This document shows positions 17,828 to 25,753 of a DNA stretch of 64,000 nt, one piece after another (the first letter of the stretch is position 1; each line of letters begins with the position of its first letter). The position numbers were made by a program, and so were the translations under genes. Source of the DNA: RGIG3009 sp045541495. GTDB taxonomy: Bacteria; Bacillota; Clostridia; Oscillospirales; Acutalibacteraceae. The notes under the pieces were generated by a model, which ran no database searches, was not told the DNA's origin, and saw only the letters and a program-made list of their open reading frames with translations. The DNA lies in the NCBI GenBank assembly GCA_045541495.1, contig JAZQJE010000044.1, forward strand, positions 1-64,000, written 5' to 3'.

Positions 17828-18407
17828 CGGCAGTTTCTTGGCCATCCTCATCGGTGGCTTACTGGTCAACAACTTCGTTTTGTCGCAGTTTTTGGGCATC
17901 TGCCCGTTTTTAGGTGTTTCCAAAAAATTAAACTCCGCCGTGGGTATGTCGGTAGCGGTTATTTTCGTTATGATCATGGCCACCGCCGCCACCTGGCCCA
18001 TCTACACTTATCTGCTGGTTCCTAACGATCTGTCCTATCTGCAGACCATCGTTTTTATTTTGATCATTGCGGCGCTGGTACAGTTGGTGGAGATCGTGCT
18101 GAAACGGTTTATCCCGCCGTTATATCAATCACTGGGTATCTATCTGCCCCTCATCACCACCAACTGCGCGGTGCTTGGTGTCACCATCTTAAATATCGAC
18201 AGTGGCTACAACTTCGCCCAATCCTTGGTCAACGCCTTGGGCGCGGGGCTGGGTTTCTTGTTAGCCATGGTGATGTTTGCGGGTGTGCGTGAACGGTTGG
18301 AGAGTGCCGAGATCCCCGAAAGTTTGAAAGGGTTACCCATCACCTTGGTAGCGGCATCCATCGTATCGGTGTCGTTTTTGGGATTTCAAGGTCTATTCGG
18401 TTTATAA
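17820..18407 (+). CDS. rnfA: Rnf complex subunit RnfA
   Basis: A 195-residue, six-helix protein homologous to RnfE. It has NNFVLSQFLGICPFLGVS at the start and LPLITTNCAVLGVTILN in the middle; the two Cys-containing repeats would hold the [2Fe-2S] centre with RnfE. The start lies inside the end of rnfE. It is followed by rnfB after 12 bp containing AAGGAGG. Confidence 0.95.
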   Translation: MSNGSFLAILIGGLLVNNFVLSQFLGICPFLGVSKKLNSAVGMSVAVIFVMIMATAATWPIYTYLLVPNDLSYLQTIVFILIIAALVQLVEIVLKRFIPPLYQSLGIYLPLITTNCAVLGVTILNIDSGYNFAQSLVNALGAGLGFLLAMVMFAGVRERLESAEIPESLKGLPITLVAASIVSVSFLGFQGLFGL

Positions 18408-18419
18408 GGAGGTCGAACC

Positions 18420-19223
18420 ATGAATCCGATCCTTTTGGCGATCCTGTTGGTAGCGGGACTTGGTCTTGTGGCCGGCCTGATACTGGCAATCGCCTCCATC
18501 TTAATGGCCGTGCCCGTGGATGAAAAAGCACAGGCATTGCGAGAAGCCTTGCCCGGCATCAACTGCGGTGCTTGCGGTTATTCGGGCTGTGATGGCTATG
18601 CCGATGCCATGGCCAACCACGGCGCGGCGGTGGGCCTGTGTTCTCCCGGCGGTGCGGCGGTCGCAGAAGCCACCGGCGCGTTACTGGGCGTGGAAGGCAA
18701 GGTTGAGGTCAAAACCGCCTTGGTACGTTGTGGCGGCTGTGAAGAATTCACCAAACGGAAATTGGAATACCACGGTATTCCGTCCTGTGCGGCGGCCACG
18801 CAATTTTACGGTGGTAACTGGCTTTGCCAATACGGTTGTTTGGGTTACGGGGATTGCCGCGAAGCCTGCGAATACGGTGCCATTACCATCGAAAACGGTT
18901 TGGCGCGCATCGACCCGTCTTTGTGCCGCGGTTGTACCAAATGCGCGGCGGCGTGTCCAAAAGACCTGATCACCATGGTTGAGGGTTCCGCCAAAGGTGT
19001 GGTACGGTGTCGCAGTCACGAAAAAGGTCCTGCCACCCGTAAAGCCTGTACCGTGGGTTGTATCGCCTGCGGCAAATGCACCAAAGTTTGTGAATACGAT
19101 GCCATCCATGTGGACAACTTCCTCGCCGTCATCGACCCCGAAAAATGCGTCGGTTGCGGCAAATGCGCCGAAGCCTGTCCCGTTCATTGCATCACCGTGT
19201 TCGGCGGTGCGGTTCAGGCATAA
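18420..19223 (+). CDS. rnfB: Rnf complex subunit RnfB (ferredoxin-interacting polyferredoxin)
   Basis: The 267-residue protein has an N-terminal membrane anchor, then the GINCGACGYSGCDGYADAM cluster domain. Cys-rich regions follow (CGGC, CQYGCLGYGDC) and three ferredoxin-type motifs (CRGCTKCAAACP, CIACGKCTKVCE, CVGCGKCAEACP). It is the entry point for electrons from reduced ferredoxin. As the last gene of the operon it completes all six Rnf subunits in the order C-D-G-E-A-B. Confidence 0.95.
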   Translation: MNPILLAILLVAGLGLVAGLILAIASILMAVPVDEKAQALREALPGINCGACGYSGCDGYADAMANHGAAVGLCSPGGAAVAEATGALLGVEGKVEVKTALVRCGGCEEFTKRKLEYHGIPSCAAATQFYGGNWLCQYGCLGYGDCREACEYGAITIENGLARIDPSLCRGCTKCAAACPKDLITMVEGSAKGVVRCRSHEKGPATRKACTVGCIACGKCTKVCEYDAIHVDNFLAVIDPEKCVGCGKCAEACPVHCITVFGGAVQA

Positions 19224-19252
19224 AAAAGATGGTCGTTTTTTAAAAAACAGGC

Positions 19253-19282
19253 TTGACAAACCCCCTCAGTATACTATATAAT
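19253..19282 (+). promoter_or_regulatory. Strong promoter of the tRNA operon
   Basis: TTGACA (19253-19258) and TATAAT (19277-19282) are separated by 18 bp. Transcription would start near 19289, just before the palindromic repeat. Confidence 0.8.
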
Positions 19283-19339
19283 AGTCAGCGTCCCCTGCGA
19301 AGAGGGCGCTTATAGCCGAGGGAGCCGAGCTCCCCGCCG

Positions 19340-19444
19340 CCCGTAGGACGGCTTTTCGGCATAAGCCTTGTCTCGTCGTTTGAAATACGCTCGTATATCG
19401 GCCTCCTCGACTGCATTTCTGCTCGAAAAGCCGGTACCTACGGG
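19340..19444. repeat. Inner hairpin unit A (105 bp)
   Basis: CCCGTAGG-a-CGGCTTTTCG (19340-19358) is mirrored by CGAAAAGCCG-gta-CCTACGGG (19424-19444). The interior contains CTTGTctCGTCGTT, shared with the reverse complement of unit B. Confidence 0.75.
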
Positions 19445-19454
19445 TTGCGCACAA

Positions 19455-19559
19455 GTCAAAAATAACGATTTTGGCTTGTAGCAAGGCGTATGAGCGATGA
19501 AATACATGTGTATTTCGAGCGAGTGTAACGACGGTACAAGATAAAATCGTATTTTTGAC
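19455..19559. repeat. Inner hairpin unit B (105 bp)
   Basis: GTCAAAAATAaCGATTTT (from 19455) is mirrored by AAAATCGTATTTTTGAC (to 19559), with one inserted base in the left arm and CTTGT continuing both arms. The centre holds GAAATACA-tg-TGTATTTC. The whole unit could fold into one long hairpin. Confidence 0.8.
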
Positions 19560-19589
19560 CGATGGGGATTCGACTCCCCTCGGCTATAC

Positions 19590-19666
19590 GGCTGTATAGC
19601 TCAGTTGGCTAGAGCACGCGGTTCATACCCGCGGTGTCACTGGTTCAAATCCAGTTACAGCCACCA
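19590..19666 (+). tRNA. tRNA-Met (CAT), elongator type
   Basis: The acceptor GGCTGTA pairs fully with TACAGCC. The anticodon arm CGCGG-TTCATAC-CCGCG gives CAT, the T-loop is TTCAAAT, and CCA is encoded. The perfectly paired first base pair argues against an initiator tRNA; an Ile2 (lysidine) tRNA cannot be fully excluded. Confidence 0.92.
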
Positions 19667-19674
19667 CTGATGCG

Positions 19675-19698
19675 ACAGGTTTAAATCCTGTCATATCC
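19675..19698 (+). pseudogene. 3' fragment of a tRNA gene
   Basis: ACAGG-TTTAAAT-CCTGT forms a T-arm-like hairpin followed by a seven-base CATATCC as if it were the 3' acceptor strand. No D-arm or anticodon arm precedes it, the conserved C56 is T, and there is no CCA. It directly abuts tRNA-Glu. Confidence 0.45.
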
Positions 19699-19773
19699 GG
19701 CCCGATGGTCAAGCGGTTAAGACACCGCCCTTTCACGGCGGTAACACGGGTTCGATTCCCGTTCGGGTCACCA
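19699..19773 (+). tRNA. tRNA-Glu (TTC)
   Basis: The acceptor GGCCCGA pairs with TCGGGTC (one G-T pair). The anticodon arm CCGCC-CTTTCAC-GGCGG gives TTC, the T-arm is ACGGG-TTCGATT-CCCGT, and CCA is encoded. Confidence 0.95.
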
Positions 19774-19809
19774 TAACATTTGGTCGCTGCAACAGCGGCG
19801 GCTGAATAC

Positions 19810-19886
19810 GGGCGTATAGCTCAGCTGGTTAGAGCGCCTGCTTCACACGCAGGAGGTCAGCGGTTCGAGTCCGTTTACGCCCACCA
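19810..19886 (+). tRNA. tRNA-Val (CAC)
   Basis: The acceptor GGGCGTA pairs with TACGCCC. The anticodon arm CCTGC-TTCACAC-GCAGG gives CAC, the T-loop is TTCGAGT, and CCA is encoded. It is the last tRNA before the terminator. Confidence 0.95.
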
Positions 19887-19923
19887 AAAACGAAAGCACT
19901 TCATAAGGAGTGCTTTCGTTTTT
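19887..19923 (+). terminator. Terminator of the tRNA operon
   Basis: AAAACGAAAGCACT pairs with AGTGCTTTCGTTTT, ending in a T-run and beginning right after the CCA of tRNA-Val. Confidence 0.95.
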
Positions 19924-19992
19924 GGTTTCTCTATCTTTTATTGCAATCGGACTCTGGATGGAATTGTTTTTATTATTCCCGTGAAAATTTTC

Positions 19993-20021
19993 TTGCACAA
20001 TAAAAATAATTGTACTACAAT
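19993..20021 (+). promoter_or_regulatory. Rubrerythrin promoter with PerR-like inverted repeat
   Basis: TTGCAC (19993-19998) and TACAAT (20016-20021) are separated by 17 bp. ATTGTA-c-TACAAT (20009-20021) is an AT-rich inverted repeat covering the -10. It resembles Fur/PerR-type boxes in symmetry and position, and rubrerythrin is a classic PerR target in clostridia; the assignment to PerR is inference. Confidence 0.5.
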
Positions 20022-20043
20022 AATAAAAAAGGAGGTAATGATC

Positions 20044-20583
20044 ATGAATTTAAAAGGAACCAAAACCGAGACCAATCTGATGACCGCTTTTGCGGGCGAA
20101 TCTCAGGCACGCAATAAATACACCTACTATGCGTCCAAAGCCCGTAAAGACGGTTATGTTCAAATCGCCCAGTTATTTGAAGTTACCGCCAACAACGAAA
20201 AGGAACATGCCAAACTGTGGTTTAAACTTCTTCACGATGGCGGGATTCCCTCTACAGCGGAAAACCTGTTAGATGCCGCCGAAGGCGAAAATTACGAGTG
20301 GACGGATATGTACGCTACCTTCGCCAAAGAGGCGCGGGAAGAAGGGTTTAACGAGATTGCCGACTTGTTTGACGGCGTTGCCGCTATTGAAAAAGAACAC
20401 GAGGAGCGGTATCGTCGCCTGCTTGCCAACGTCAAAGAAGGCATCGTGTTTTCCCGTGACGGTGACCGTGTATGGGAATGCGGCAACTGCGGCCATATTC
20501 ATATCGGCCCCGACGCGCCCGAACTTTGCCCCGTTTGCGCCCATCCCCAAAGTTATTTCGCTCTGCGTGCCGTCAATTATTGA
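20044..20583 (+). CDS. Rubrerythrin
   Basis: Rubrerythrin reduces hydrogen peroxide in the cytoplasm of anaerobes. The 179-residue protein has the N-terminal diiron four-helix domain (ESQARNKYTYYA, NNEKEHAKLW, IEKEHEERYRRLL) and a C-terminal rubredoxin-type Fe site (CGNCG and CPVC). Length is near the usual 180-195. The ATG at 20044 follows AAAGGAGGTAATG. It is monocistronic, with its own promoter and terminator. Confidence 0.95.
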   Translation: MNLKGTKTETNLMTAFAGESQARNKYTYYASKARKDGYVQIAQLFEVTANNEKEHAKLWFKLLHDGGIPSTAENLLDAAEGENYEWTDMYATFAKEAREEGFNEIADLFDGVAAIEKEHEERYRRLLANVKEGIVFSRDGDRVWECGNCGHIHIGPDAPELCPVCAHPQSYFALRAVNY

Positions 20584-20587
20584 TGAT

Positions 20588-20628
20588 AAAAGCGGATATC
20601 TCGGGAAACCGAGATATCCGCTTTTTTT
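20588..20628. terminator. Bidirectional terminator between rubrerythrin and radC
   Basis: AAAAGCGGATATCTCGG pairs with CCGAGATATCCGCTTTT around GAAA/AA, with T-runs on both strands. It ends both convergent genes. Confidence 0.95.
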
Positions 20629-21364
20629 ATTCCCAATGCAGCCAGTCGGGTGCGCTGTCATCCCGTGCATAGGGTGAAAACGCGCCCGCGTATTTAGCGG
20701 TTTGCCGCATGGACACATAATCATCCTGCGCAAACACCAAATGATCCACCAGACTGACATCCACCAAATCCAATGCTTGACGGATGAGTTTGGTGCTTTC
20801 AACATCTTCGGGAGAGGGGATGGCAAACCCACCGGGATGGTTGTGTGCCACCAGTACGGCGGTGGTGGGATACCGCAACGCCGTTTCGACGATCAATCGA
20901 AGATTGACACTGGTAGCGGTAACGGTCCCCTCGCTGATCACCGCGCAATGAAGCAGTTTCCCGCGATTGTTCAAGCACATGATCCGCAGCTTTTCTTCTT
21001 TCTCGTCAAAGAATTGGGCTTGCAGATACCGTCCCATCTCCGATACATTTTGAAAGATCGTGTTGTCTTCCACCAAGTCACGGTAATATCGTCCCACCAG
21101 TTGGCGGCAAAACACCAGTAAGGAAGCGGTGTGTTCCGACACACCCTTTACGCGCAACAGTTCCGGGTAACGAGCGTTTAACACCGCCGTCAACGAGCCA
21201 AAATGATCCAGCAACTGATGTGCCAACGGATTGGTATCTTTTCGCGCAATGGAATAAAACAACAACATTTCCAACACCTGATGAGGCTCAAAGGAATCGA
21301 TCCCGTTTCGCAAAAATTGATCTTTCATACGGGCGCGATGCCCGTTGTGAATGCCGTTTTCCAT
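20627..21364 (-). CDS. radC: RadC-family JAB/MPN domain protein
   Basis: The 245-residue protein has an N-terminal helix-hairpin-helix-like region (about residues 40-85) and a C-terminal JAMM metalloprotease-like domain with Glu in ISEGTV and the metal motif HNHPGGFAIPSPED. RadC proteins were linked to DNA repair historically, but their activity is unresolved. The start follows GAGGGGG. It is single and convergent to rubrerythrin. Confidence 0.9.
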   Translation of the reverse strand: MENGIHNGHRARMKDQFLRNGIDSFEPHQVLEMLLFYSIARKDTNPLAHQLLDHFGSLTAVLNARYPELLRVKGVSEHTASLLVFCRQLVGRYYRDLVEDNTIFQNVSEMGRYLQAQFFDEKEEKLRIMCLNNRGKLLHCAVISEGTVTATSVNLRLIVETALRYPTTAVLVAHNHPGGFAIPSPEDVESTKLIRQALDLVDVSLVDHLVFAQDDYVSMRQTAKYAGAFSPYARDDSAPDWLHWE

Positions 21365-21474
21365 AAAACGACCCCCTCACACCGTAATACACATCAATTA
21401 TACCAAAAAACCTTGTATTTGAAAAGACAAAAGACTATAATAAACGAGAATTCTGTCAAAAAGGAGGGAGATCT

Positions 21475-22443
21475 GTGAAAAAAGTAACCGTCGGAAAAAA
21501 CGATGCGGGACAGCGGGCCGACAAATTTCTCACCAAGACGTTTCCTCTGTTGCCCGTGTCTATGATGTACAAATATCTACGGCAAAAAGATATCAAACTC
21601 AACGGCAAACGGTGCGAGATCTCTACCCGCCTGCAAGAGGGGGATGAATTGACCTTATACGTCAAAGATGAGTTCTTGGAACAAGTTGCCCCCACCTATG
21701 AGTTTATGACCGCCGGCAAAGAACTGGATATTGTCTACGAAGACGAACATCTGTTGCTGCTCAATAAAAAGGCAGGATTATTGGTACATCCCGACGAAAA
21801 AGAATATCGAGACACTCTCATTTTCCGTGTACAACGGTATTTGTATAAAAAGGGGGAGTATCACCCCGACGAGGAACGGAGTTTTGCCCCCGCGCTTGTC
21901 AACCGCATCGACCGCAACACCTGCGGCATCGTGATCGCGGCCAAAACGGCGGCGGCCCTTCGTATTTTAAATGAAAAGTTGCGCACCCGCGAGATCGAGA
22001 AATATTATTTGTGTTTGGTCCACGGTACGATGGACAAAGAGGAAGACGTGTTGCGGGGTTATCTGGAAAAAAACGAATCCCAAAATCGGGTATACATTTC
22101 CGACCGCCAAAACCGAGGAGCCCGTACCATCGTCACCGGCTATCGGGTGCTCGAAAGCCGCGATGGATTATCGCTTTTGGAGATCGACCTGCTTACAGGC
22201 CGTACTCACCAGATCCGTGCCCACTTGGCATCGGTGGGACATCCGTTACTGGGTGACGGCAAATACGGCAGTAACGCGTTAAACAAAGGAACAGGCTTCA
22301 CCAAACAGGCGCTGTGTTCCTATCGGCTCAAATTTGCCTTCACCTCTCCCGCCGATGAATTGGACTATTTAAACGGACGGGAATTCACCTTGGAGCGCGT
22401 ATGGTTTGCCGACGACTTCCGCACAGGCAAGATCAGCATTTAA
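21475..22443 (+). CDS. RluA-family pseudouridine synthase with S4 domain
   Basis: Family members isomerise uridines in 23S rRNA or tRNA. The 322-residue protein has an N-terminal S4 RNA-binding domain (residues 12-60) and a catalytic domain with NRIDRNTCG (catalytic Asp; usual HRLDRDTSG) and LTGRTHQIRAHLASVGHPLLGD. The start is a GTG at 21475 after AAGGAGGG. Which uridine is modified cannot be told; RluC- or RluD-type is likely. Confidence 0.9.
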   Translation: MKKVTVGKNDAGQRADKFLTKTFPLLPVSMMYKYLRQKDIKLNGKRCEISTRLQEGDELTLYVKDEFLEQVAPTYEFMTAGKELDIVYEDEHLLLLNKKAGLLVHPDEKEYRDTLIFRVQRYLYKKGEYHPDEERSFAPALVNRIDRNTCGIVIAAKTAAALRILNEKLRTREIEKYYLCLVHGTMDKEEDVLRGYLEKNESQNRVYISDRQNRGARTIVTGYRVLESRDGLSLLEIDLLTGRTHQIRAHLASVGHPLLGDGKYGSNALNKGTGFTKQALCSYRLKFAFTSPADELDYLNGREFTLERVWFADDFRTGKISI

Positions 22444-22484
22444 CAAACGAAGGACTCTCCTATGAGGAGAGTCCTTCGTTTGTT
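22444..22484 (+). terminator. Terminator of the pseudouridine synthase gene
   Basis: A 20-bp perfect stem beginning AACAAACGAAGGACT and ending AGTCCTTCGTTTGTT encloses a three-base ATG loop. It starts at the stop codon. Confidence 0.95.
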
Positions 22485-22534
22485 GTTCTACGGACGGAAC
22501 ACAGAAAAATATAGTGTCCTCAGCAAGCGATAGG

Positions 22535-22564
22535 TTGTTAACAGGCGGCGGGGCGGGGTATACT
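22535..22564 (+). promoter_or_regulatory. Promoter placed directly against the hemolysin-III ATG
   Basis: TTGTTA (22535-22540) and TATACT (22559-22564) are separated by 18 bp. The expected transcription start, about seven bases after the -10, falls on the ATG at 22571, and no ribosome binding site lies between. Confidence 0.55.
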
Positions 22565-22570
22565 GGAAAC

Positions 22571-23242
22571 ATGAAACGAACAGTGTTGCGAGATCGCTTG
22601 CTCCCCGACTACACCCGCGGAGAAGAACGATTTCATGCGATCTCCCACCTTGTTGGTGCGGGCTTCGGTGTAGCCATATTAATATTGTGTCTTGTGCGCT
22701 CCGTTCTCCATGGTGATCCGTGGGCGGTGGTAGGCAGCGCGGTTTACGGCGCGTCGATGATCTTGTTGTATATCACATCCGGCATTTATCACGCTTTGCG
22801 GCGTCCCATGGCCAAAAAAGTTATGCAGGTATTGGATCATTGTACCATCTATTTTCTTATCGGTGGCACCTATACTCCTATTGTTCTGTGTTCCATTCGC
22901 CGTTTCTCCGCGGGTTGGGGATGGGGGTTGTTTGGACTGGTATGGGGATTGGCGGTCATGGCCGTGATCTTCACCGCCATCGATCTAAAAAAATATGCCA
23001 AACTATCCATGTGCTGCTACATCGGCATGGGGTGGAGCATTCTGGTGGCTCTCAAACCCGCCATACAAGCGATACCGCTGGCGGGTCTTGGGTGGATTTT
23101 GGCGGGGGGGATCGCCTACACCATCGGCGCTATCCTGTACGGCGTGGGTAAACGGCATCGGTATATGCACGGCGTGTTTCACGTGTTCGTCCTGTTGGGC
23201 AGTTCGTTGCAGTTCGTAGGCATTTTTCAATATGTGATATAA
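22571..23242 (+). CDS. Hemolysin III family (PAQR-like) membrane protein
   Basis: The 223-residue protein has seven hydrophobic helices and the family motifs EERFHAISHLVGAGFG, ITSGIYHAL, LDHCTIYFLIGGTYTP and MHGVFHVFVLLGSSLQF, whose Ser/His/Asp residues form the metal site of the PAQR/hlyIII superfamily. The physiological role in bacteria is poorly defined. The ATG at 22571 is likely the start; an upstream in-frame GTG (22514) would add 19 residues unlike the family and precede the promoter. Confidence 0.85.
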   Translation: MKRTVLRDRLLPDYTRGEERFHAISHLVGAGFGVAILILCLVRSVLHGDPWAVVGSAVYGASMILLYITSGIYHALRRPMAKKVMQVLDHCTIYFLIGGTYTPIVLCSIRRFSAGWGWGLFGLVWGLAVMAVIFTAIDLKKYAKLSMCCYIGMGWSILVALKPAIQAIPLAGLGWILAGGIAYTIGAILYGVGKRHRYMHGVFHVFVLLGSSLQFVGIFQYVI

Positions 23243-23243
23243 A

Positions 23244-23279
23244 AACCAGGCGTGACCGCTACGACGGCCACGCCTGGTT
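23244..23279. terminator. Terminator between hemolysin III and the zinc-ribbon gene
   Basis: AACCAGGCGTG pairs with CACGCCTGGTT, with an inner CCG/CGG pair. It is preceded by AAAAA, giving a T-run on the minus strand, so it can serve both convergent genes. Confidence 0.8.
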
Positions 23280-23286
23280 GCTGTAC

Positions 23287-23787
23287 TTATTTCAAGAATT
23301 TCATATCTCGCACAATGGAGGCCTCTTTGGCTTTTCCCGAACACACTTGGAAGAAGCAAATAACCTTCAGGATCTCCAATATGATGATAAAGATTCCGGC
23401 GGCAATGGGAACGATGATGGTGAATGCCAAAACGATGGTGATCAGCGAAACCAATATTTCCAGCACCGTAAATTTAATGGCTTGCCGAACGTGGAACATG
23501 GTGTAAGCAGATTCTTTTCCCATCAGCAACGCGATGATGATACCGATGGCACTCAGTAAATACACCAACAGGCAAGCGGGCTTGCTGTCGGAGATGTCTT
23601 TGGCATCAAATTCGGCGGTGCGATCATAGGGATCGTACATGGGCTGGGTATAAGCCTGAGCGTAGGGCGGTGTATAGGGTGCTTGCGGAGGAGTTTGCTG
23701 TGTGCCTGCTGCAAAAGCCGTTCCGCAAGTTGCGCAGAACGCCGCATTATCTTCCACGGCTTGTTGACAGTTCGGACAGATCTTCAT
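23287..23787 (-). CDS. Zinc-ribbon membrane protein (DUF4870-like)
   Basis: The 166-residue protein begins with a zinc ribbon (CPNCQQAVEDNAAFCATCG), followed by a Pro/Gln/Tyr-rich linker (residues 28-58) and a hydrophobic domain with three membrane segments containing the HVRQAIKFTVLEI motif of DUF4870. No enzyme motif is present and the function is unknown. AAAGGGG precedes the start. Confidence 0.75.
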   Translation of the reverse strand: MKICPNCQQAVEDNAAFCATCGTAFAAGTQQTPPQAPYTPPYAQAYTQPMYDPYDRTAEFDAKDISDSKPACLLVYLLSAIGIIIALLMGKESAYTMFHVRQAIKFTVLEILVSLITIVLAFTIIVPIAAGIFIIILEILKVICFFQVCSGKAKEASIVRDMKFLK

Positions 23788-23851
23788 AAAACAATACCCC
23801 TTTCGGTTTCAGTGCTTTTATTCTATCATATTCGACAGGCAAATGCAAGAT

Positions 23852-23891
23852 GACAAAATCCCGTCTGCCTTTCAGTAGACGGGATTTTGTC
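23852..23891 (-). terminator. Terminator of the ABC exporter genes
   Basis: GACAAAATCCCGTCT pairs perfectly with AGACGGGATTTTGTC. It lies 50 bp beyond the stop of the downstream exporter subunit. Confidence 0.85.
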
Positions 23892-23941
23892 AAGAATTAA
23901 AGCGAGATAAACAGATTCAGAATAGATGGTTCGAAACCGTA

Positions 23942-25753
23942 TTATGATGCCGTTTTATACTTTTTCGCCTGTGCACGATACATTTCGGCATATTTGCCGT
24001 TTTGAAGCATCAACTCATCGTGCGAACCGCTTTCCACGATCTCACCGTGATCGAACATATAGATCTTATCCGCCATACGGGTGGTGGAAAGACGGTGAGA
24101 AATAAAGATGACCGTTTTACCTTTCGCATTTTCCAGTATGGATTGATTCAAATTGTATTCGGCGATGGGGTCAAGGGCACTGGACGGCTCATCCATAATG
24201 ATCAGTTCAAAAGGTCTTGCAAAAACACGGGCAATGGCGATCTTTTGCGCTTCACCACCCGATAGTCCCACACCGTCTTTGCTGAATTCTGTCGTAAGCT
24301 GGGAATGGATACCGTTGGAAAGTTGACGGAGCTTTTCGTCAAAGGAAGCCGCTTTCAGGGCGGACAGCACGGTGCCTTCATTCTCGTCGGAATATTCACC
24401 GCCCATAACATTTTCCGCTACGGTTGCCGCAAACACTTTGTAATCCTGGAACACAGCACCGATATGCTCACGGTATTTTTCGGGAGCGTATGCGGTAATG
24501 TTTTGTCCGTTATACAGGATCTCACCGCTTGTGGCATCGTACAACCGCATCAGCAGTTTGATCAGCGTGGTTTTGCCCGCGCCGTTATACCCCACAAACG
24601 CGATCTTCTCGCCCTTTTTTATTTCAAGATTTATGTTAGAGAGCGTTTTTTCTTCGTTTTTGGTAAAGGGATAGACGAAATCGAGATTTTTAATGGTTAG
24701 GGATTCAAAAGCAGGAACAGTGGTTACGTCGCCTTTGATCGTGGATTCATACTCAATGAATTTTTTGACCTTTTCAATATAAAGGCTATGTTCATTGAAT
24801 TTTGTCAGATAATTGCCGATGTCATCGATAGCCCAAGACAGTTTAAAGGTGGCTTGAATACTGGCAGAGAAACTGCCAAGCGACAGCGTGGGATCCACCA
24901 TATACCGAACGATCAGATAACCCGTAACGCCCGCCTGTGACAAAATCTCTTCCAATATGGAAGAGATCAGCGTTAACCCGAAGATCCTGCCAAGATATTT
25001 TTTGATACAGGTGACCTTTGTATCGGTGGTGTCCTGATAATCCTTTTGCAGGTGTTCTGCCATTCCGCCTTGGCGCAACTCTTTCGCATAATCTTCCAGA
25101 TAAAAGACTCTGCTGATATATCCAAGCTTACGGTTGATGGGATTTATTTCCACATTTTTATCATATTGAACTTTGTTGAGCTTGTTTTTAACGATAAACC
25201 CTAATCCCATGGACACCAGTAGGACGAGGGCAACGATCCAATCCATAGAAACCAATAATCCTAAAATGACCACAGTGGATAGGATGCGGTTGATGAAAAT
25301 GCTGAAATCGTTCATAACCTGTGTGGTACGAGCGTCTGCTTCCCGTATTGCCCAAATAAAATCATCGTAGAATTCGGGGTTATCGTAGCAACTTTGGTCA
25401 AGTTCCCGCGCTTTTTTGTACAACTCCCCTTGGATGGCTTCGTGGAGTGTGGGATGGATCTTCGGAAGATACACATTGTTGCGCCACTTGTTGAAAAGTT
25501 CAAAAACCGAATTATATCCCGCCGTGAGCAAGATCCAAAAGAGTATGGTTTTAAAGGCGACCCCCGCTTCAATGGCGTCGAATAAATATTTAGTAAACCA
25601 TACGCTTATGATGTGCCAACCGGCTCTACCAAACGCTTCAATAAGCGTAACGACTGCAAAAGAAGGGGTATATTTGAATGTGTACTTCAACAGAAACCAC
25701 AAATTTTTCCAAACCTGCAAAGGATTGTATTTCCCTATTTTTTGTTTGCTCAT
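23942..25753 (-). CDS. ABC exporter half-transporter, second subunit
   Basis: A 603-residue half-transporter with a six-helix membrane domain (residues about 20-320) and a C-terminal ATPase. The ATPase has Walker A VGYNGAGKTT, signature LSGGEAQKIAIARVF and Walker B ELIIMDEPSSALDP. It overlaps the preceding subunit by 4 bp, so the two probably form a heterodimer. Family members export peptides, lipids or drugs, and no neighbouring peptide or modification gene suggests the cargo. The DNA looks AT-richer than the surroundings. Confidence 0.9.
   Translation of the reverse strand: MSKQKIGKYNPLQVWKNLWFLLKYTFKYTPSFAVVTLIEAFGRAGWHIISVWFTKYLFDAIEAGVAFKTILFWILLTAGYNSVFELFNKWRNNVYLPKIHPTLHEAIQGELYKKARELDQSCYDNPEFYDDFIWAIREADARTTQVMNDFSIFINRILSTVVILGLLVSMDWIVALVLLVSMGLGFIVKNKLNKVQYDKNVEINPINRKLGYISRVFYLEDYAKELRQGGMAEHLQKDYQDTTDTKVTCIKKYLGRIFGLTLISSILEEILSQAGVTGYLIVRYMVDPTLSLGSFSASIQATFKLSWAIDDIGNYLTKFNEHSLYIEKVKKFIEYESTIKGDVTTVPAFESLTIKNLDFVYPFTKNEEKTLSNINLEIKKGEKIAFVGYNGAGKTTLIKLLMRLYDATSGEILYNGQNITAYAPEKYREHIGAVFQDYKVFAATVAENVMGGEYSDENEGTVLSALKAASFDEKLRQLSNGIHSQLTTEFSKDGVGLSGGEAQKIAIARVFARPFELIIMDEPSSALDPIAEYNLNQSILENAKGKTVIFISHRLSTTRMADKIYMFDHGEIVESGSHDELMLQNGKYAEMYRAQAKKYKTAS

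Larger units (their letters stand above)
19311..19588. repeat. Composite nested palindromic repeat element (278 bp) in the tRNA leader
   Basis: The outer ends TATAGCCGAGGG and CCCTCGGCTATA are perfect inverted repeats; similarity continues inward with AGCCGAGCTCCCC against GGGGATTCGACT. Inside sit two separate 105-bp inverted-repeat units, listed separately. No ORF with a credible start is present. The arrangement looks like a non-autonomous hairpin repeat (MITE-like or REP-like) that landed between the tRNA promoter and the first tRNA. It accounts for most of the 366 bp between rnfB and tRNA-Met. Confidence 0.75.

Noticed and set aside
19311..19588. tmRNA or an intron-containing tRNA
   Set aside because: The ends pair like an acceptor stem and one side resembles a T-arm, but there is no D-arm, anticodon arm, tmRNA tag frame or group I core; the interior is two self-complementary hairpins.
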